A stretch of 64,000 bases of DNA. Source: Micrasema longulum. Lineage: Eukaryota; Arthropoda; Insecta; Trichoptera; Brachycentridae. The notes below the pieces were generated by a model, which worked only from the letters and a program-made list of their open reading frames with translations, was not told the DNA's origin and ran no database searches. Both the position numbers and the translations under genes were made by a program. Shown here in pieces: positions 1 through 9,948 of this stretch. Location of the stretch: NCBI GenBank assembly GCA_022494885.1, contig JAGVSM010003786.1, positions 28,538-92,537 of the forward strand. Direction: 5' to 3'. Each line of letters starts with the position of its first letter. Within the stretch, counting starts at the first letter, position 1.

Positions 1-420
1 TAAAGTAGGTAAGCGTAGTTAAGACTCTCGTTAAAGCGTGGTTAACGAAAAAAAAACATGGATGATAAAGAAATGCGGCCTATAAAGATACCACAGGGCG
101 TGATAACGTCAGTCAGCCCAAAGCAGTCAACCCAAACAAATCAGCCCAAATAGTCAGCTCAACCAAGTAAGCTCAACGCAGTCACTCAGTTCCACAGTCT
201 AATTACATTACAATTTCAATTCTCCACCATATATTTCATTATGTATTCTAGATGTAGTATATCCACGCTCAGAGTTGTTATTCCTAACGCTCTCGCGGCC
301 GTATTATCTCGTGTATTTACACACAAAATACACGAGAAAAACCGTTTTCTCGTGCCACTAGAGTGGTTCAGAATAGCACCAGGCAATGCTATGTGGGTTT
401 TTTTTCGTTTTAATAAATAT
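1..420. repeat. Unannotated A+T-rich stretch with a degenerate short tandem repeat and a hairpin
   Basis: No gene is recognised. About 109-188 holds a run of degenerate units resembling GTCAGCCCAAA. A hairpin lies at 308-336, with CTCGTGTATTT pairing with AAATACACGAG. The hairpin could be a fragment of a foldback element; nothing else supports a function. Confidence 0.4.
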
Positions 421-668
421 TGTGATGTCAGCGCGTTTATCTACCATGCAAGAGGTTTTGGGCTTGATTTCCGACATTGTTGATATGAAATATTGATTTA
501 AAAGGGTGTTTTCACACTAGAATAATTTATAGTCCCTGGACTGGTACCTGAGGCGTAAGACTGATCTTCTTACCTTCATGTAACAAACATTGATCGAGAT
601 ATGCTGCGATTGGTGTACCAATCCAGTGCCCTATGCACCAGTAGGTGCGGAAATGGAATGATGATGAT
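421..668 (+). repeat. tRNA-headed SINE, family 1 (copy 1)
   Basis: A degenerate tRNA-like head (430-480) is followed by a body with CCTGGACTGGTACCTGA-like sequence, TGTAACAAACAT and CCCTATGCACCA, and a GATGATGAT tail. The same head, body and tail recur at 2041, 34932 (minus) and 50193. The head is the most diverged of the four, so this is an old copy. Confidence 0.75.
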
Positions 669-879
669 ATATTATGTAATAAAAAATGTAACAAATGTAA
701 ACAAAAAAATTGTCTCGAGTTCCGTATATTTATTCGCCATGTAATAAATACACATTGGAACACCAACATCGTGTTTTCTGTCCACCTCCAACTGGAGTAG
801 GAGCTCCACGACCTTCAACCAGCTAAATTCTACAAACTTAACAAAATCATTTTTCTTTTTGATTTTTTTTTAAAGGAAT
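669..879. other. No feature recognised
   Basis: A+T-rich sequence between two SINEs. No conserved reading frame, tRNA or repeat end was seen. Confidence 0.3.
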
Positions 880-1086
880 AACCTGCCAAGCCTCTATTTC
901 AAAGGCTTGTCAGCAGGTGGGATCTATCCCCCTCTAGGGGATATGGAGGTTATGAAAAATTCACCACAACACCCAGACCAATTGAGAAAAAAATCTTTCT
1001 TGGATTCCTTTCTTGCAACTGGCGGGAATCGAACACGCGACGCCAGTTTCACAGTCGGCCGTCTAACTAACTGCGCCACGATGCCT
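880..1086 (-). repeat. tRNA-headed SINE, family 3
   Basis: On the minus strand a tRNA-like head reads GGCATCGTGGCGCAGTTAG (A box), with B box GTTCGATTCCC near 1020-1030. It is followed by a non-tRNA body containing CCCCTAGAGGGGG and a hairpin near 881-917 (CCTGCCAAGCC against GGCTTGTCAGCAGG). Intact promoter boxes with a body attached suggest a SINE and not a working tRNA gene. I saw no second copy here. Confidence 0.5.
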
Positions 1087-1094
1087 GTCTGCAC

Positions 1095-1408
1095 AATCAT
1101 TAAGACATTTACAAGGCTTATGACCTGTAATTCGCTGGTTTAAATGACCGCCTTACACACTGTGTAACATTCATCATTCTGCCTATGTTAAAATATCCAC
1201 ATTTCCTCAACTCTCCACCTGCTGACTTTTGTAAAGTAAAAGAGCTGAAACCTTTATTATGTGAGTGAGTAAGTGCCTAAACTTCCATATTCCCTTCTCA
1301 AAAATGTTTTCCCTCTCTGTAACAAGAAATGTAAGTATAAAAAACTTCCTAGGTAAGAAATCCAGCCTGTCTACAGATATTTGGACATACTCAAAACATT
1401 GCTGGTGA
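1095..1408 (+). repeat. Interspersed repeat family A (copy)
   Basis: Shares long blocks with at least ten other places in the window: ACAGGGCTTATGACCTGTCA, TACACACTGTGTAACATTCA, AGTAAAAGAGCTGAAACC, and a terminal block close to CAGCCAGTCTGCAAGC then TTTGGACATACTCAAAACAT. Full copies have related terminal blocks in opposite orientation, so this is probably a nonautonomous foldback DNA element. It has no coding capacity. Confidence 0.75.
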
Positions 1409-2039
1409 AATGGTTTAGCGCCTGTGTACCAGCAATCTGTTTAACAATATTCATTCAGAGCCAATTTCACTGGTCGACAATGATTTTGTTTTAAATTTGG
1501 TAATGTATCAAAAATAAAACACGTTTTAAAACTCCTAACAAGACGAAACGCATCACAATATACCGTCTTGTGTATTTAGAAAAATAAAGTAGAATTAAAA
1601 TCCAATAAACGTGTTTTGTTTTGGATACTTTACCAAATTTACTATGGAGTTCTACCAGTCTGCATACACAATAAATGATTTTGTTCATGAACTATTTTGT
1701 TATCTCAGATTATTACGTAATTTTGTCTGGCGACTCCGAATATGCCATTATAAAATCTAATTAACCATGTTTTTTGAAATCGTATTTTTTACTCCCAATT
1801 TAGCGTATTATCTCGCCTGTCACATTGACCAAGAATAAAACCATCACGCTTTTTCCCCGTAAGGGTAGTTTGACAGGGCAAAACGCTACTTCACTGTACC
1901 AACTAAACTGTCTGATATTTTCTTTATTCCTAACATTAAAACTAATCATCAGAGACATTCTACCATCCCTCGTATATGTAAAGCATTAAACAAGAATTTC
2001 AATAGTCTTGATGTATTTAACATTCCACATACTCCATAT
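1409..2039. other. No gene recognised
   Basis: A+T-rich stretch. Around 1840-1870 a few bases resemble the 3' end of the LINE at 5.9-6.9 kb, too short to call. No other structure seen. Confidence 0.3.
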
Positions 2040-2297
2040 GTCGGCCTTGTGGTGTAATGGTCAGTGTATTTGCCTACCATGCAAGAGGTTTCGGGTTCGA
2101 TTCCCGAAATGGTTGAAATGAAATATTATTTAAAAGGGTGTTTTTAGACTAGAATATTTCATAGTTCCTAGACTGGTACCTGAAGCGTAAGACTGATCAT
2201 CTTACCTCCATGTAACAAAAATTATCAAGATACGCTGCCATATATGTACCAGTGCAGTGCCCTATGCACCATTAGGTGTGGAAAGGGAATGATGATG
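2040..2297 (+). repeat. tRNA-headed SINE, family 1 (copy 2)
   Basis: The head TCGGCCTTGTGGTGTAATGG (A box) and GGTTCGATTCCC (B box) are well kept. The head resembles tRNA-Gly or tRNA-Asp. The body matches copy 1 and the tail is GATGATGAT. This copy is better preserved than copy 1. Confidence 0.85.
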
Positions 2298-2394
2298 ATA
2301 TTAGGCACAGAAGAGAAGTAACCAGCTTGATTGAAAATAATAAAAAGCATAAAATTGAAAAATATTTTCATAAGTCGCCTTGTCATATTTGAGT

Positions 2395-2475
2395 AACTTA
2401 ATTCATTTAGACGAATCTCACCCGCATTAATAGAGATTTCAGCTCTTTAAATTAACTAAAATCAACGGATGGAAG
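2395..2475 (-). repeat. Repeat family A fragment
   Basis: Contains the family A internal blocks around ATGAATCTCACCC and TTTCAGCTCTTTAA, in the orientation seen at 12.1 and 44.3 kb. Confidence 0.45.
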
Positions 2476-2489
2476 AATTGGAGAAATCA

Positions 2490-2760
2490 TCATCATTATC
2501 ATAAGTTCGATAGCCCTGGGTGTGCCTTGGCTGAATCCAGGAGTCTCTTCCACTCTTGCCGGTCGGCTGCCCTTCCTCTCTAGTTCCTCACTTCCAACGT
2601 TGTCGTATCCGCACTGATGCAGTCCATCCATCGCATTTCGGGACTTCCTGGTCCTCATCGTCCTTGTGGCACTAAGAGAGTAAGGCATTTTAAGGGGTTT
2701 TCGTCGTCCATTCTAATTACGCGGTCAGCTCACCTCAAGCGTTCCACGTTGATGGAGTTG
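2490..2760 (-). pseudogene. LINE ORF2 C-terminal remnant, RTE-like
   Basis: Minus-strand reading gives RMDDENPLKMP, then after a frame change MRWMDCISADTTTLEVRN, a stop, and KRLLDSAKAHPGLSNL before the end. The same C-terminus reads open at 36399-36557. MRWMDCIS followed by an Arg/Trp-rich segment is the usual last part of RTE-like insect LINE proteins. It has one in-frame stop and one shift, and a (GAT)n-type tail, so it is a dead 5'-truncated copy. Confidence 0.65.
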
Positions 2761-2764
2761 ATAT

Positions 2765-2990
2765 CATCGGGCAAATTTAGTGCGCCGTTTGCGTAGAGGT
2801 ATAATAATTTTTATCTCTAGATGTAGCTGATCTAAGCGTAAGACGTCTGTCAGCTAGTTCATCTGGAATAAAAAGTTCCCTTAGATATTCCGAAGCGGAG
2901 TGTGCAGTGACTTATACATAAGCCAACAGTGTTTATATTCCACCATTCAGTGTAATTCCCTAAGTAGTGGAGTGATATGACTGAACTTAG
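2765..2990 (-). pseudogene. LINE C-terminal remnant, CR1/L2-like
   Basis: Clearly homologous at DNA level to 62180-62440, whose minus-strand protein contains ELADRRLTLRSATSTSKGKV and GPTAWNALPAEIR. This copy covers the same segment with several indels and no intact frame. GPTAWNALP is a common C-terminal motif of CR1- and jockey-like LINEs. Confidence 0.6.
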
Positions 2991-3275
2991 GCCTCGAACA
3001 TTAATTTGTCGCGTCCATCACATGCCTTGTACTATGGCCATGTGTGGCTTCTTCAAACGTTTTTGTATGTTTGAAATTAACGCGCCCGCTGTCGCCACCG
3101 CGTTAGGCCCGCACCATGGACGCGCCTTTAGAGATTAGTGGGCGAGTCATTTTATTCATTGGTAGACCTGCGTAAATACCATTACAATAATCGACTGTAG
3201 ACACTATGATCACATTTATCTTTCACTAGAGCATTGCGCACTGTATATCACAGATACGCAATGGGTGGCCACCGG
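2991..3275. other. Unassigned, locally G+C-richer stretch
   Basis: 3080-3150 is richer in G+C than its surroundings and contains CpG-bearing words. No reading frame, splice-bounded exon or repeat match is evident. Confidence 0.25.
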
Positions 3276-3315
3276 AAACACGGATGAGTTGGTGGCCACC
3301 AACTCATCCGTGTTT
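3276..3315. repeat. Perfect 40-bp palindrome
   Basis: The half AAACACGGATGAGTTGGTGG is followed directly by its exact reverse complement, with no loop. The LINE coding sequence starts within a few bases downstream, so the palindrome marks the 5' junction of that insertion. Confidence 0.95.
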
Positions 3316-3965
3316 TAACAATTAAGTATCTTGGGGTAATCTATGAAAGCAGATTGACTTTTCATGCTCACATCGAGAGAACATGTGACCTTGGACTAAA
3401 GATGTTAGGTTTCATTCTCCGAACCGGAAAGGTTTTTGAGAATCACCGTACACTCAGAATTTTGTACAACTCGTTGGTTCGCTCGAGGCTTGAGAGTGCA
3501 TCAGTGATATTGAGTCTGCACGAAGCGAGATACTCCCTCATGTTGGAGAGGGTTCAGAAAAAAATTCTGAGGTATCTCTACATGAAGGAGTATGGTAGTT
3601 ATCCGTGGCTCTACCCCACGGGGTTCCTCTTGGGTATGCTTGGGACCAATAGTTTACAACTTAGAAGGGATGGGTCTACACTGACTTTTTTTGACCGACA
3701 TTTTTTTAGACTATTAAGGGGTTTTATCGATAACTCGGCCATTTTAGAGAGTATCAATTTTTATGTTCCTGATGGCTATCTCCGACAGCGTCAGCACAGA
3801 CTGTTTTACCTCCCGGTTTCCAGAACCAACCTGCCTCTGGTCATGCCGATTGGAAGAGCAGTCAAGCAGCTGAACATTATCACTTTGGAGATCGACATCT
3901 TTCACATTAGTGAAACTATGTTTAAGAGGCAAATACTCTTGCTATTAGAGAGTATTATACCTTGA
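3315..3965 (+). pseudogene. Jockey-like LINE ORF2, C-terminal third (open)
   Basis: An open frame of about 215 residues with no initiator of its own; it begins in mid-protein. The motif KYLGVIYESRLTFHAHI (3324 on) is the conserved KxLGV..D..L.F..HI segment just after the RT palm, followed by LYNSLVRSRLESAS and LERVQKKILRYLY, typical jockey-clade C-terminal sequence. The RT catalytic YADD is absent because the copy is 5'-truncated. The 3' UTR ends in AATAAATAAATTTGAATTTG near 4078. The lack of stops over 650 bp suggests a fairly recent insertion. The paralogous family at 45.8 kb is a different lineage. Confidence 0.8.
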
Positions 3966-4080
3966 TAATGTCGAACTATTGCTCAAGGGTTCTTGGTTTG
4001 ATATAAAGTTCCAATTTAACGTCTTAAATCCTTTGTTATTTGTTATGTTACTTTGTGAATAAATAAATTTGAATTTGAAA
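3966..4080 (+). other. 3' UTR and A-rich tail of the jockey-like LINE
   Basis: A+T-rich trailer ending in AATAAATAAATTTGAATTTG followed by A-rich sequence, as expected for a LINE 3' end. Confidence 0.55.
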
Positions 4081-4739
4081 AAAAATTTAATTTATTAATT
4101 GACGAGCGGCATCAACTGACAAATTTTACTGACTTGTTATTGTATTTGATGTTTTAAATAAATAAATAATTTCTAAAGCAGAAAAACAACAGTTAGAAAC
4201 GAAATGTAACTTACCACTTTTGCTGCAGGGCGAGTTGGCAGGTCACAGTTTTGGCTCACGGGAACTTCTCAGTATACTAGCATTTATCACATAGTAACTA
4301 AGCAACTTTATTCTCAAATGCAATAAACTCTTGATGAACTCAATTTGCCAAACTAAACAAATAAACTCTGACTTTTGACAATAAATTAGGCGTTATGTCT
4401 TTTTGATCAATGTTTTGAATTCCGCCTAGTGCTGGGCGTTCTGCTATTTAGAAATTGCGGCGAAGTCTGCTGATGGTGGATTGGCTTCCCGTTAATCGAA
4501 AATCTATGGCAACACTTTCATTGGTTGATTCACAAGAACTCTGGATGTTATTCAAACATTTATTTTTTTCATGGAAATTTCACAGCACAATTAAATGCTC
4601 TATTTTTTACCGTGTGTAAGAAAACATTTTTGTATCCAATTTGCCGTAGCTCTGAACTTCCTCACATTAGTGACGTATAATAAATATGTACATGTTATTC
4701 GCATAGTAATTGAACATAAAGGAAGTAGTAGGATCTATA
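4081..4739. other. No gene recognised
   Basis: Mixed A+T-rich sequence. The block TCATTGGTTGATTCA (about 4518-4532) recurs near 23410, suggesting a further low-copy repeat; its limits could not be set. Confidence 0.3.
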
Positions 4740-5062
4740 CAGCCTGTAACTGGGGGGGTGGATCATCGGTGTCATAGCGATGAGAGACCTCAATGTCTAT
4801 CGATTTAACCCCCAGGTATGTTCAGCGATATTCATACCCGTATGCAGAGACAAAACTTAAGGTGAGGAAAGTACATTCTAATTTCAAATGTAGAGAATAA
4901 CCCGAAGGTGAAGACAATAGAATGTACTCTCCTCACCTTAAGGTTTGTCGCTGCATACGGGTATCAGTCGTTAAAAAGTTGTTCAGATTTTTAAGAATTT
5001 TTTTTCATGCTTTCATTTTTTTCATGTTGCTACCGATGATCCACTCCCCCAGTTACAGGCTG
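4740..5062. mobile_element. Foldback MITE, 323 bp, with TATA duplication
   Basis: The ends are inverted: CAGCCTGTAACTGGGGG at 4740 and its complement ending at 5062. Inner inverted blocks also match, for example CATACCCGTATGCAGAGACA with the complement of TGTCGCTGCATACGGGTAT, and TAAGGTGAGGAAAGTACATT with its complement. TATA lies on both sides (4736-4739 and 5063-5066). There is no coding capacity; it would depend on a transposase supplied elsewhere. Confidence 0.85.
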
Positions 5063-5078
5063 TATAATTTATTTATAG

Positions 5079-5325
5079 GCGCTGGAAAGAAAAAAAAATA
5101 CCAAGCGACATGTAGCAACTTTACGGAAGAACCAATCAAAGGTTTAAAAACATGATAATAAAGAATATCGTATTTTAAATTTTGATTTAAATTAATTAGG
5201 AATCATGGCAAAATAAAACGCATGTGTGAGATATTTCTTATTAATAAAAAAAAACGATAAAAAAATATTGGCTCTTCTGTAAAGTTGCTACATGTCGTTT
5301 GATAACTTTTTCTTTACCAGCGTCG
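5079..5325. mobile_element. Second foldback element next to the first
   Basis: Left arm GCGCTGGAAAG ... AAGCGACATGTAGCAACTTT; right arm AAAGTTGCTACATGTCGTTT ... CTTTACCAGCGTC. A single arm of the same family lies at 33935-34010. The arms are about 60 bp, noncoding. Confidence 0.7.
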
Positions 5326-5404
5326 CGTCGATATAATCCAATTTCAATACAAAAACATAAATGAAATAAAAAAATTGGTCGGTTTGGTTTAGAAAAAAGA
5401 TTAT

Positions 5405-5560
5405 AAAGGGTTATGGTCCCGTGGCTAGTGTTGCGGACTCACGGATCAGAGGTTCGAGGTTCGAACTCCACTCTCCCAACTTGATTTTCATTTTCTAATA
5501 GTGAGTTATTTAAAACTCGTTGAAAATGGTCACCAAAATTAAAATGTACTTTTTTGTATT
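5405..5560 (+). repeat. tRNA-headed SINE, family 2 (copy)
   Basis: The head GTCCCGTGGCTAGTGTTGCG and B box GGTTCGAACTCC are followed by the family 2 body TTCTAATAGTGAGTTATTT and ACTCGTTGAAAATGG. The same unit is at 52600-52785 (minus), 5'-truncated at 18975-19128, and partly at 40360-40500 (minus). Confidence 0.8.
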
Positions 5561-5812
5561 ATATAATCCTTACTATTTTGCAAGTGCAATATATTGTATT
5601 ATATTTTATGGTAAACGCTTTTTCGCCAATGCACTGTATTTGTTTACAAGGAAAACAAAAAAACAAACCGACACGAGCGTTGACTTAGAGATTACACACG
5701 CGTTGACTTATGACTGCGATAACTGAGGCATGTTCATTATTGTTCATTGTGATCGCTCAAATGCTTGGTATGTTTTTTAGCACGTCGATAAATATTTGTG
5801 ATTGAGTTACTG
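5561..5812. repeat. Fragment of the TIR element found whole at 10294-10837
   Basis: The block around GACACGAGCGTTGACTTAGAG, GACTGCGATAACT and the terminal AGCACGTCGATAAATATTTG ... GATTGAGTTA match the 10.3-10.8 kb element in inverse orientation. Only one terminal repeat is seen here. Confidence 0.6.
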
Positions 5813-5849
5813 GGACTATGAAATATTACAATAACGACAACAAATCATT

Positions 5850-6884
5850 AGATTGTTTCCTCGTAGGGGTAGGCAGAGAGGATCGAACGCCACATCACTC
5901 TATCTTTGCAGACAGACCTCACTTCCTCTACATTCATACATCTTCTCATGCACGCACGCCGATTATTCCTACTTTTGACATGTCCATCTTCAAGTATTTG
6001 ATAGACTTGGTCGTGCCATGTCTTTCTCGGTCTTCCTCGTTTTCTGCATCCATCAACATTCCCATCTTAGATCCTTTTAGACGTTCATTCGCTGTCCATA
6101 CGCTTTATGTCCAAACAGACGCAGCACCCCTTCCTTGATTCTGGCGATGATGCATGTCACAGCCTTACACACTTCACGGATCTCGACATTTGTGCACCAC
6201 ACATTTATCATACATCGTTTTACCACCTAATCGCCTGAGGGATCGCATTTCGACAGCATTCAACCTACTTTCATCATCATTTTTCCAATTCCATACTTCG
6301 CTCCCATACATTAGAGTTGGCACTAGAACTCCGTTGTGAACTGCTAGTTTCGCGTTAGCTAGTTCCTGCGATAAACATTTGTTTGCCAAAGTAGATTTCA
6401 GTGCGCCGTTCACCCTGTTCCCGGCACTCACCTTCCTTTCAATATCTTTTTTGGCCTTTCCGTCCCTAGTAAACATACTTCCCAGGTACACAATTTTTTC
6501 TACCTGATTCAGAATATCTCCGTTCACACTGATCAAACATTTGGTTATATATTCATCCCTTTCAAAAACCATCACTTTCGATTTATCAACATTCATAAGC
6601 AAGTCGCTTTTCTTGCATACATCGTAGACTTTTGTTACCAAGAATTGCAGGTCTTCTTTGCTGCTAGCAAGAAGCACGGCATCATCCGCATACAGAAGAC
6701 AGTTAACAGTTATACCACCCATTTTTGCTCCCATTCTTAAATCTTTCAGTTCTTTCATACAGTTATCGATGTATATGTTGAACAACCATGGTGACATTAC
6801 ACATTCCTGTTTGACTCCTCTCGGAATATTAAACCACGATGTGAATAACCCATTCGCTTCACACATGCTGTGTTGAATTGTCAC
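5850..6884 (-). pseudogene. LINE reverse transcriptase remnant (YADD family), copy 1
   Basis: The minus-strand frame 6884-6174 gives an RT palm: GVKQECVMSPWLFNIYI, then CLLYADDAVLLAS with the catalytic YADD, then KIVYLGSMFTRDGK and VHNGVLVPTLMYGSEVW. Below 6174, after frame changes, it continues with GRPRKTWHDQVYQ and a C-terminal VMWRSILSAYPY. Only the middle and C-terminal parts of ORF2 remain; the endonuclease and N-terminal RT are lost. Related copies are at 26.3-27.2 kb (minus) and 59.3-59.7 kb (plus). I do not assign the clade firmly. Its 5' break abuts another LINE's 3' tail at 6890. Confidence 0.85.
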
Positions 6885-6889
6885 TATCT

Positions 6890-7165
6890 AAATATTTTAA
6901 TTGATCCTTTATCCTTCTTCTTTCCTTCCCATCCCCTATCCTCTCTTCATAGTATAGTGTATTTTTTTTAAAATATATTTTTATTTTGTTAATCTTTGTT
7001 TTTAATTTTTGTATAAACTGTAAGATTCAATATGTCCATGTATTTATAATTTTCTCAAACTGAACGGTTTGGGTAGGTAGGAAGAAATTGCCTTAAGGCA
7101 ATATGCCTGCCCTTGTATGTATATATTGTATATGTATATATAGTGTCCAATAAATAAATAAGATA
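6890..7165 (+). repeat. LINE 3' UTR, CR1-like family
   Basis: Shares GGTAGGAAGAAATTGCC-like sequence and a TAAATAAATA tail with the trailer of the LINE ends at 42.1-42.45 kb and, on the minus strand, 27.29-27.72 kb. Only the noncoding 3' part is left. Confidence 0.5.
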
Positions 7166-7405
7166 GTACTTTAAATTTACTGTATAAATCATTGAAATGT
7201 GATAAATGCTAGAACCGACGACGTTGATTGGCCATCCAGTAACCAATGACAAGTCGCCACGTCACCCTGCACACACCACGCAAGATTTATTAATAAAAAC
7301 CTCAGTGGTAAAATGGCGTATCTACAAAAACTGCTTTAGAAAAATATACTCTAGTACACAATTTTATTCCCGATGAGATCATAATAATAAAATATGATGT
7401 GAATT
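7166..7405. other. No feature recognised
   Basis: Unique-looking sequence between a LINE tail and a SINE; no gene or repeat end seen. Confidence 0.25.
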
Positions 7406-7605
7406 ATGTCTTGTGGTGTAGTCGTTAGTGTGTTTGCCTGTCATCCTTGAGGTCCTAGATTCGATTCCTGGCAGGGTGAATGTGAAATATTGATTTTAAA
7501 GGTGGTTCCACACTGCAATATTTTATTGTTTCTTGAACCTGAACCGTATAAGCTTCGTCATATTTATCATTTCATGTCAGTTTCTTAGTTGGAGCATATC
7601 GTGGA
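7406..7605 (+). repeat. tRNA-headed SINE, family 1b
   Basis: Head TTGTGGTGTAGTCGTTAGTG with B box GATTCGATTCCTGG, then a body with CACACTGCAATATTTTATTG and TTCTTGAACCTGAACCG. The body differs from family 1 but matches the minus-strand SINE split at 13.9-14.3 kb. Confidence 0.7.
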
Positions 7606-7609
7606 TATA

Positions 7610-8754
7610 CAAGGAAAACCGGCTAACTGCAAAAAGCCAGTTTTGCGTAAATTAAATTTTAAAGTGTAGTGTTGTTCATTAAAAATCAAGTTTTGTTTTT
7701 TTTTTTTTAATGTTCATTATTTATTATTCATGTAACATATTTGTTTACATTACAGAATTTAAATGATATAAAAAGCAACAAGATTTTGAGAAAAAAAATA
7801 ATTCAGTAAAATAAGAAAAATAAAATTTGCATTTAGCTGATTTTCCTTGTAAAGAAATTTGTGCTGGTTGAGTTAGCCGGCGACATTGTCTAACTGAATT
7901 TGAATTGTATCAAATTCAACATTGTTTTTATCTTCAGATACAGCATCCATCACATTAGTGGAAGTAGAAAGACTCTTTTACCAATGATGGAGTTCTTTGG
8001 GAATGACTCCTGTTTTGCATAACTTTAACAAGTCTTTTTTAACATAGTTTTTCTAAGGTTTCATTAATGCAAATATTTTAACTTCAATGAAAACAAGCTT
8101 AACTCAAATGGTAGTTGTTTTTACTCGTAGTAAGATCTGGTGAATTTCAAGGCTTTTAGAAAGTTTTGTAATAATTTCGGCGAATTGATCATGTCCAATC
8201 AATTTAATCCCAGTCAGTGAAGAATTTACTTCCCTCCCTTCTCAATCCAATGAAGTACATATTATGTACTTCTGGATTACTTCCTTTCAGCACAAAGCTG
8301 CTAAGGCTACCAAATTTCAGAGAGCTCCTTCGGGCAGCTTTTCTCGTTTGACAACGAGCAAATTTTCCGTGTATGTGGGCACCGCCAAGGAGACTTATGT
8401 CCTCAGATGCGGTGTGCGGTATGTGGTGGGCAAGCTGTAGTAAAAACTTTGGATGTGATATTGTTTTAGTTACGAAAACCAGACAAAGACACTTAACCGT
8501 TTTTCCTGGTGTATTCATTATTAAAAACGTAAACTTCAATGAAAAAATAGTCACTTATTCAGGTGATTTTCTCTGTAAAGATTTGAGAAGGAATGCTATA
8601 TGTACGTTTTTACTCGCTCTACAATTCTCTGTAACTCAGTTAATGGCGGAAATATTATTTGACCGTTTATACCTGTAGATAGAGGATAACAATTTGAAGT
8701 TAATGGTATTCATAACTCAAATATGCCAAAAACGTAGTTAACCGGTTTTCCTTG
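7610..8754. mobile_element. Decayed DNA transposon with 19-bp inverted ends, TATA duplication
   Basis: Starts CAAGGAAAACCGGCTAACT and ends with the near complement AGTTAACCGGTTTTCCTTG, flanked by TATA at 7606-7609 and 8755-8758. A subterminal copy of the end (TACAAGGAAAATCAGCTAAA on the minus strand) lies near 7840-7870. The insertion interrupts the minus-strand LINE end at 8759-8900, whose sequence continues on the far side at about 7590-7605. At 1145 bp it is larger than a typical MITE and may hold a dead transposase. I cannot name the superfamily. Confidence 0.7.
8204..8554 (-). pseudogene. Possible transposase remnant inside the 7.6-8.75 kb element
   Basis: An open frame of 116 residues with varied composition, including LLGGAHIHGKFARCQ and GSNPEVHNMYFIGLRREGSK. 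Further coding-like pieces follow downstream on the same strand after a stop and shifts (HDQFAEIITKLSKSLEIHQ; CKTGVIPKELHHW). I could not place a DDE triad or a family. Because it lies between terminal repeats, a decayed transposase is the simplest reading; a chance frame is possible. Confidence 0.35.
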
Positions 8755-8758
8755 TATA

Positions 8759-8900
8759 CCCACGATATGGTGTCCACAAATAGTCTCCAGACATCTCTGC
8801 CAGCTCTTGTGAATCCTCCTAAGTCAGATTTGGGTCCCGTAGTTTTGACATAACTGCCGACGAATAGTCAGCTGCGGACGTCCAGAAAGTGGAGAACCTG
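8759..8900 (-). pseudogene. RTE-like LINE C-terminal fragment
   Basis: On the minus strand it reads SDLGGFTRAGRDVWRLFVDT, matching the C-terminal DRDAWKIFVDTICSK of the plus-strand copy at 39.3-39.77 kb. A short coding shard only. Confidence 0.5.
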
Positions 8901-8978
8901 ATGACCTTACCTTCCACGAAACAAATATTATCGATATATACCACAATTAGAGTTCCAATGGAGTACCCTTAGCACTGG
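8900..8978 (+). repeat. SINE family 1-like tail fragment
   Basis: CCTGATGACCTTACCTTCCA, ACAAATATTATCGATATATA and a CCAATGGAGTACCC-like block follow the order of the family 1 SINE body. Strongly diverged. Confidence 0.35.
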
Positions 8979-9860
8979 GTGGGTTCATGAGCTACCTCCA
9001 TCGCTTCAAGCTTTCCGAGATCGACAGCTGCCCATGCGACGATGAAACTCCTCAAGATGTCCCTCACCTGTTGATGCATTGCCCCCTTTTTAGCTTTCAA
9101 AAACAACAGCTGGAGGCGCGATACAGAAGCTTGGGTTAAGATCTATGCGACATCCCATCGGCGATAGGTAATAAATAACTCACACGAGCGGTAGTATCAT
9201 ACATGGTCAATGTAGTGCTGGCAATTGGTAAAATAAACCAAAGTAGGCCGAATTGATTTCAGGAGAATGCAGAATGCTGGCTACGAGCTCACCCAGATGC
9301 TTACGGGTCATGGTGGGTTCATGAGCTACCTGCATCGCTTCAAGCTCTCCGAGATCAACAGCCACCCATGCGACGATAAAACTCCTCAAGACGTCCCTCG
9401 CCTGTTGATGCATTGCCCCCTTTTCAGCTTAAAAGACAACAGCTGGAGGCGCGATGCAGAAGCCTGGGTGAAGATCTATGCGACACACCATCGGTGAAAA
9501 ATAATAAAGAACTCACACGAGAGGTAGTATCATACATGGTCAATATATATAGTGCTGGCAATCGGTAAAATAAACCAAAGTGGGGAAGAAAATGCCGAAC
9601 ACTCCTCTAGTGGAACGGAAGGCCTGTTGACTACTGCCAACAGGCCGGCTTCTCCTGAAGAGTTTTAAGTAGTTTCCTCTCCACATGAGCAAATGCTGAA
9701 AAGTTCCTGATTGGCCCACTCCAGAATATCCTTCCTGATCCCAAAAACTTAGCTAAAATTTAAAGTTGTTTAACTGCAGAAAAATCCTTTTTTAAAAATA
9801 TAAACCTTGTAGATTATAAGCAAGGTAAAAAAAAATAATGCAACTTGCGTATAAAGAAAA
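8979..9860 (+). pseudogene. R1/I-like LINE C-terminus, two fragments head to tail
   Basis: Two consecutive copies (8979-9242 and 9255-9860) of the same coding end. Readable motifs are EMLTGHG-like MLTGHGGFMSYLHRFKLSEI, CDDKTPQDVPRLLMHCPLF and GLLTTANRPASPEEF in shifted frames. The LTGHG...C...HxxxxCP pattern is the RNase H/Cys-His tail of R1/I-like LINEs. The first fragment stops at AACCAAAGTAGG and the second begins upstream of the same region, so the array is a duplication and not one long copy. The same family is at 13.98-14.24 and 21.39-22.03 kb. Confidence 0.75.
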
Positions 9861-9886
9861 AAAATAGGACGAGTTGTATATAACTC

Positions 9887-9948
9887 AAAATGCTAGAAAA
9901 TGGGAAATCGACGTCTAATACAGATTTCCTAGTTTCGCTAGCATTTTT
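9887..9948. repeat. Imperfect hairpin of about 60 bp
   Basis: AAAATGCTAG ... GGGAAATC on the left pairs with GATTTCC ... GCTAGCATTTT on the right. It stands alone and was not seen elsewhere in the window. Confidence 0.6.

Noticed and set aside
1014..1086. A tRNA gene on the minus strand
   Set aside because: Good A and B boxes, but acceptor pairing is not convincing and a SINE-like body follows.
4518..4532. Shared block with 23410 as a named element
   Set aside because: Fifteen bases are too short to define a family or its borders.
8373..8678. Plus-strand 101-codon gene
   Set aside because: Overlaps a more protein-like minus frame inside a TIR element; no motif.
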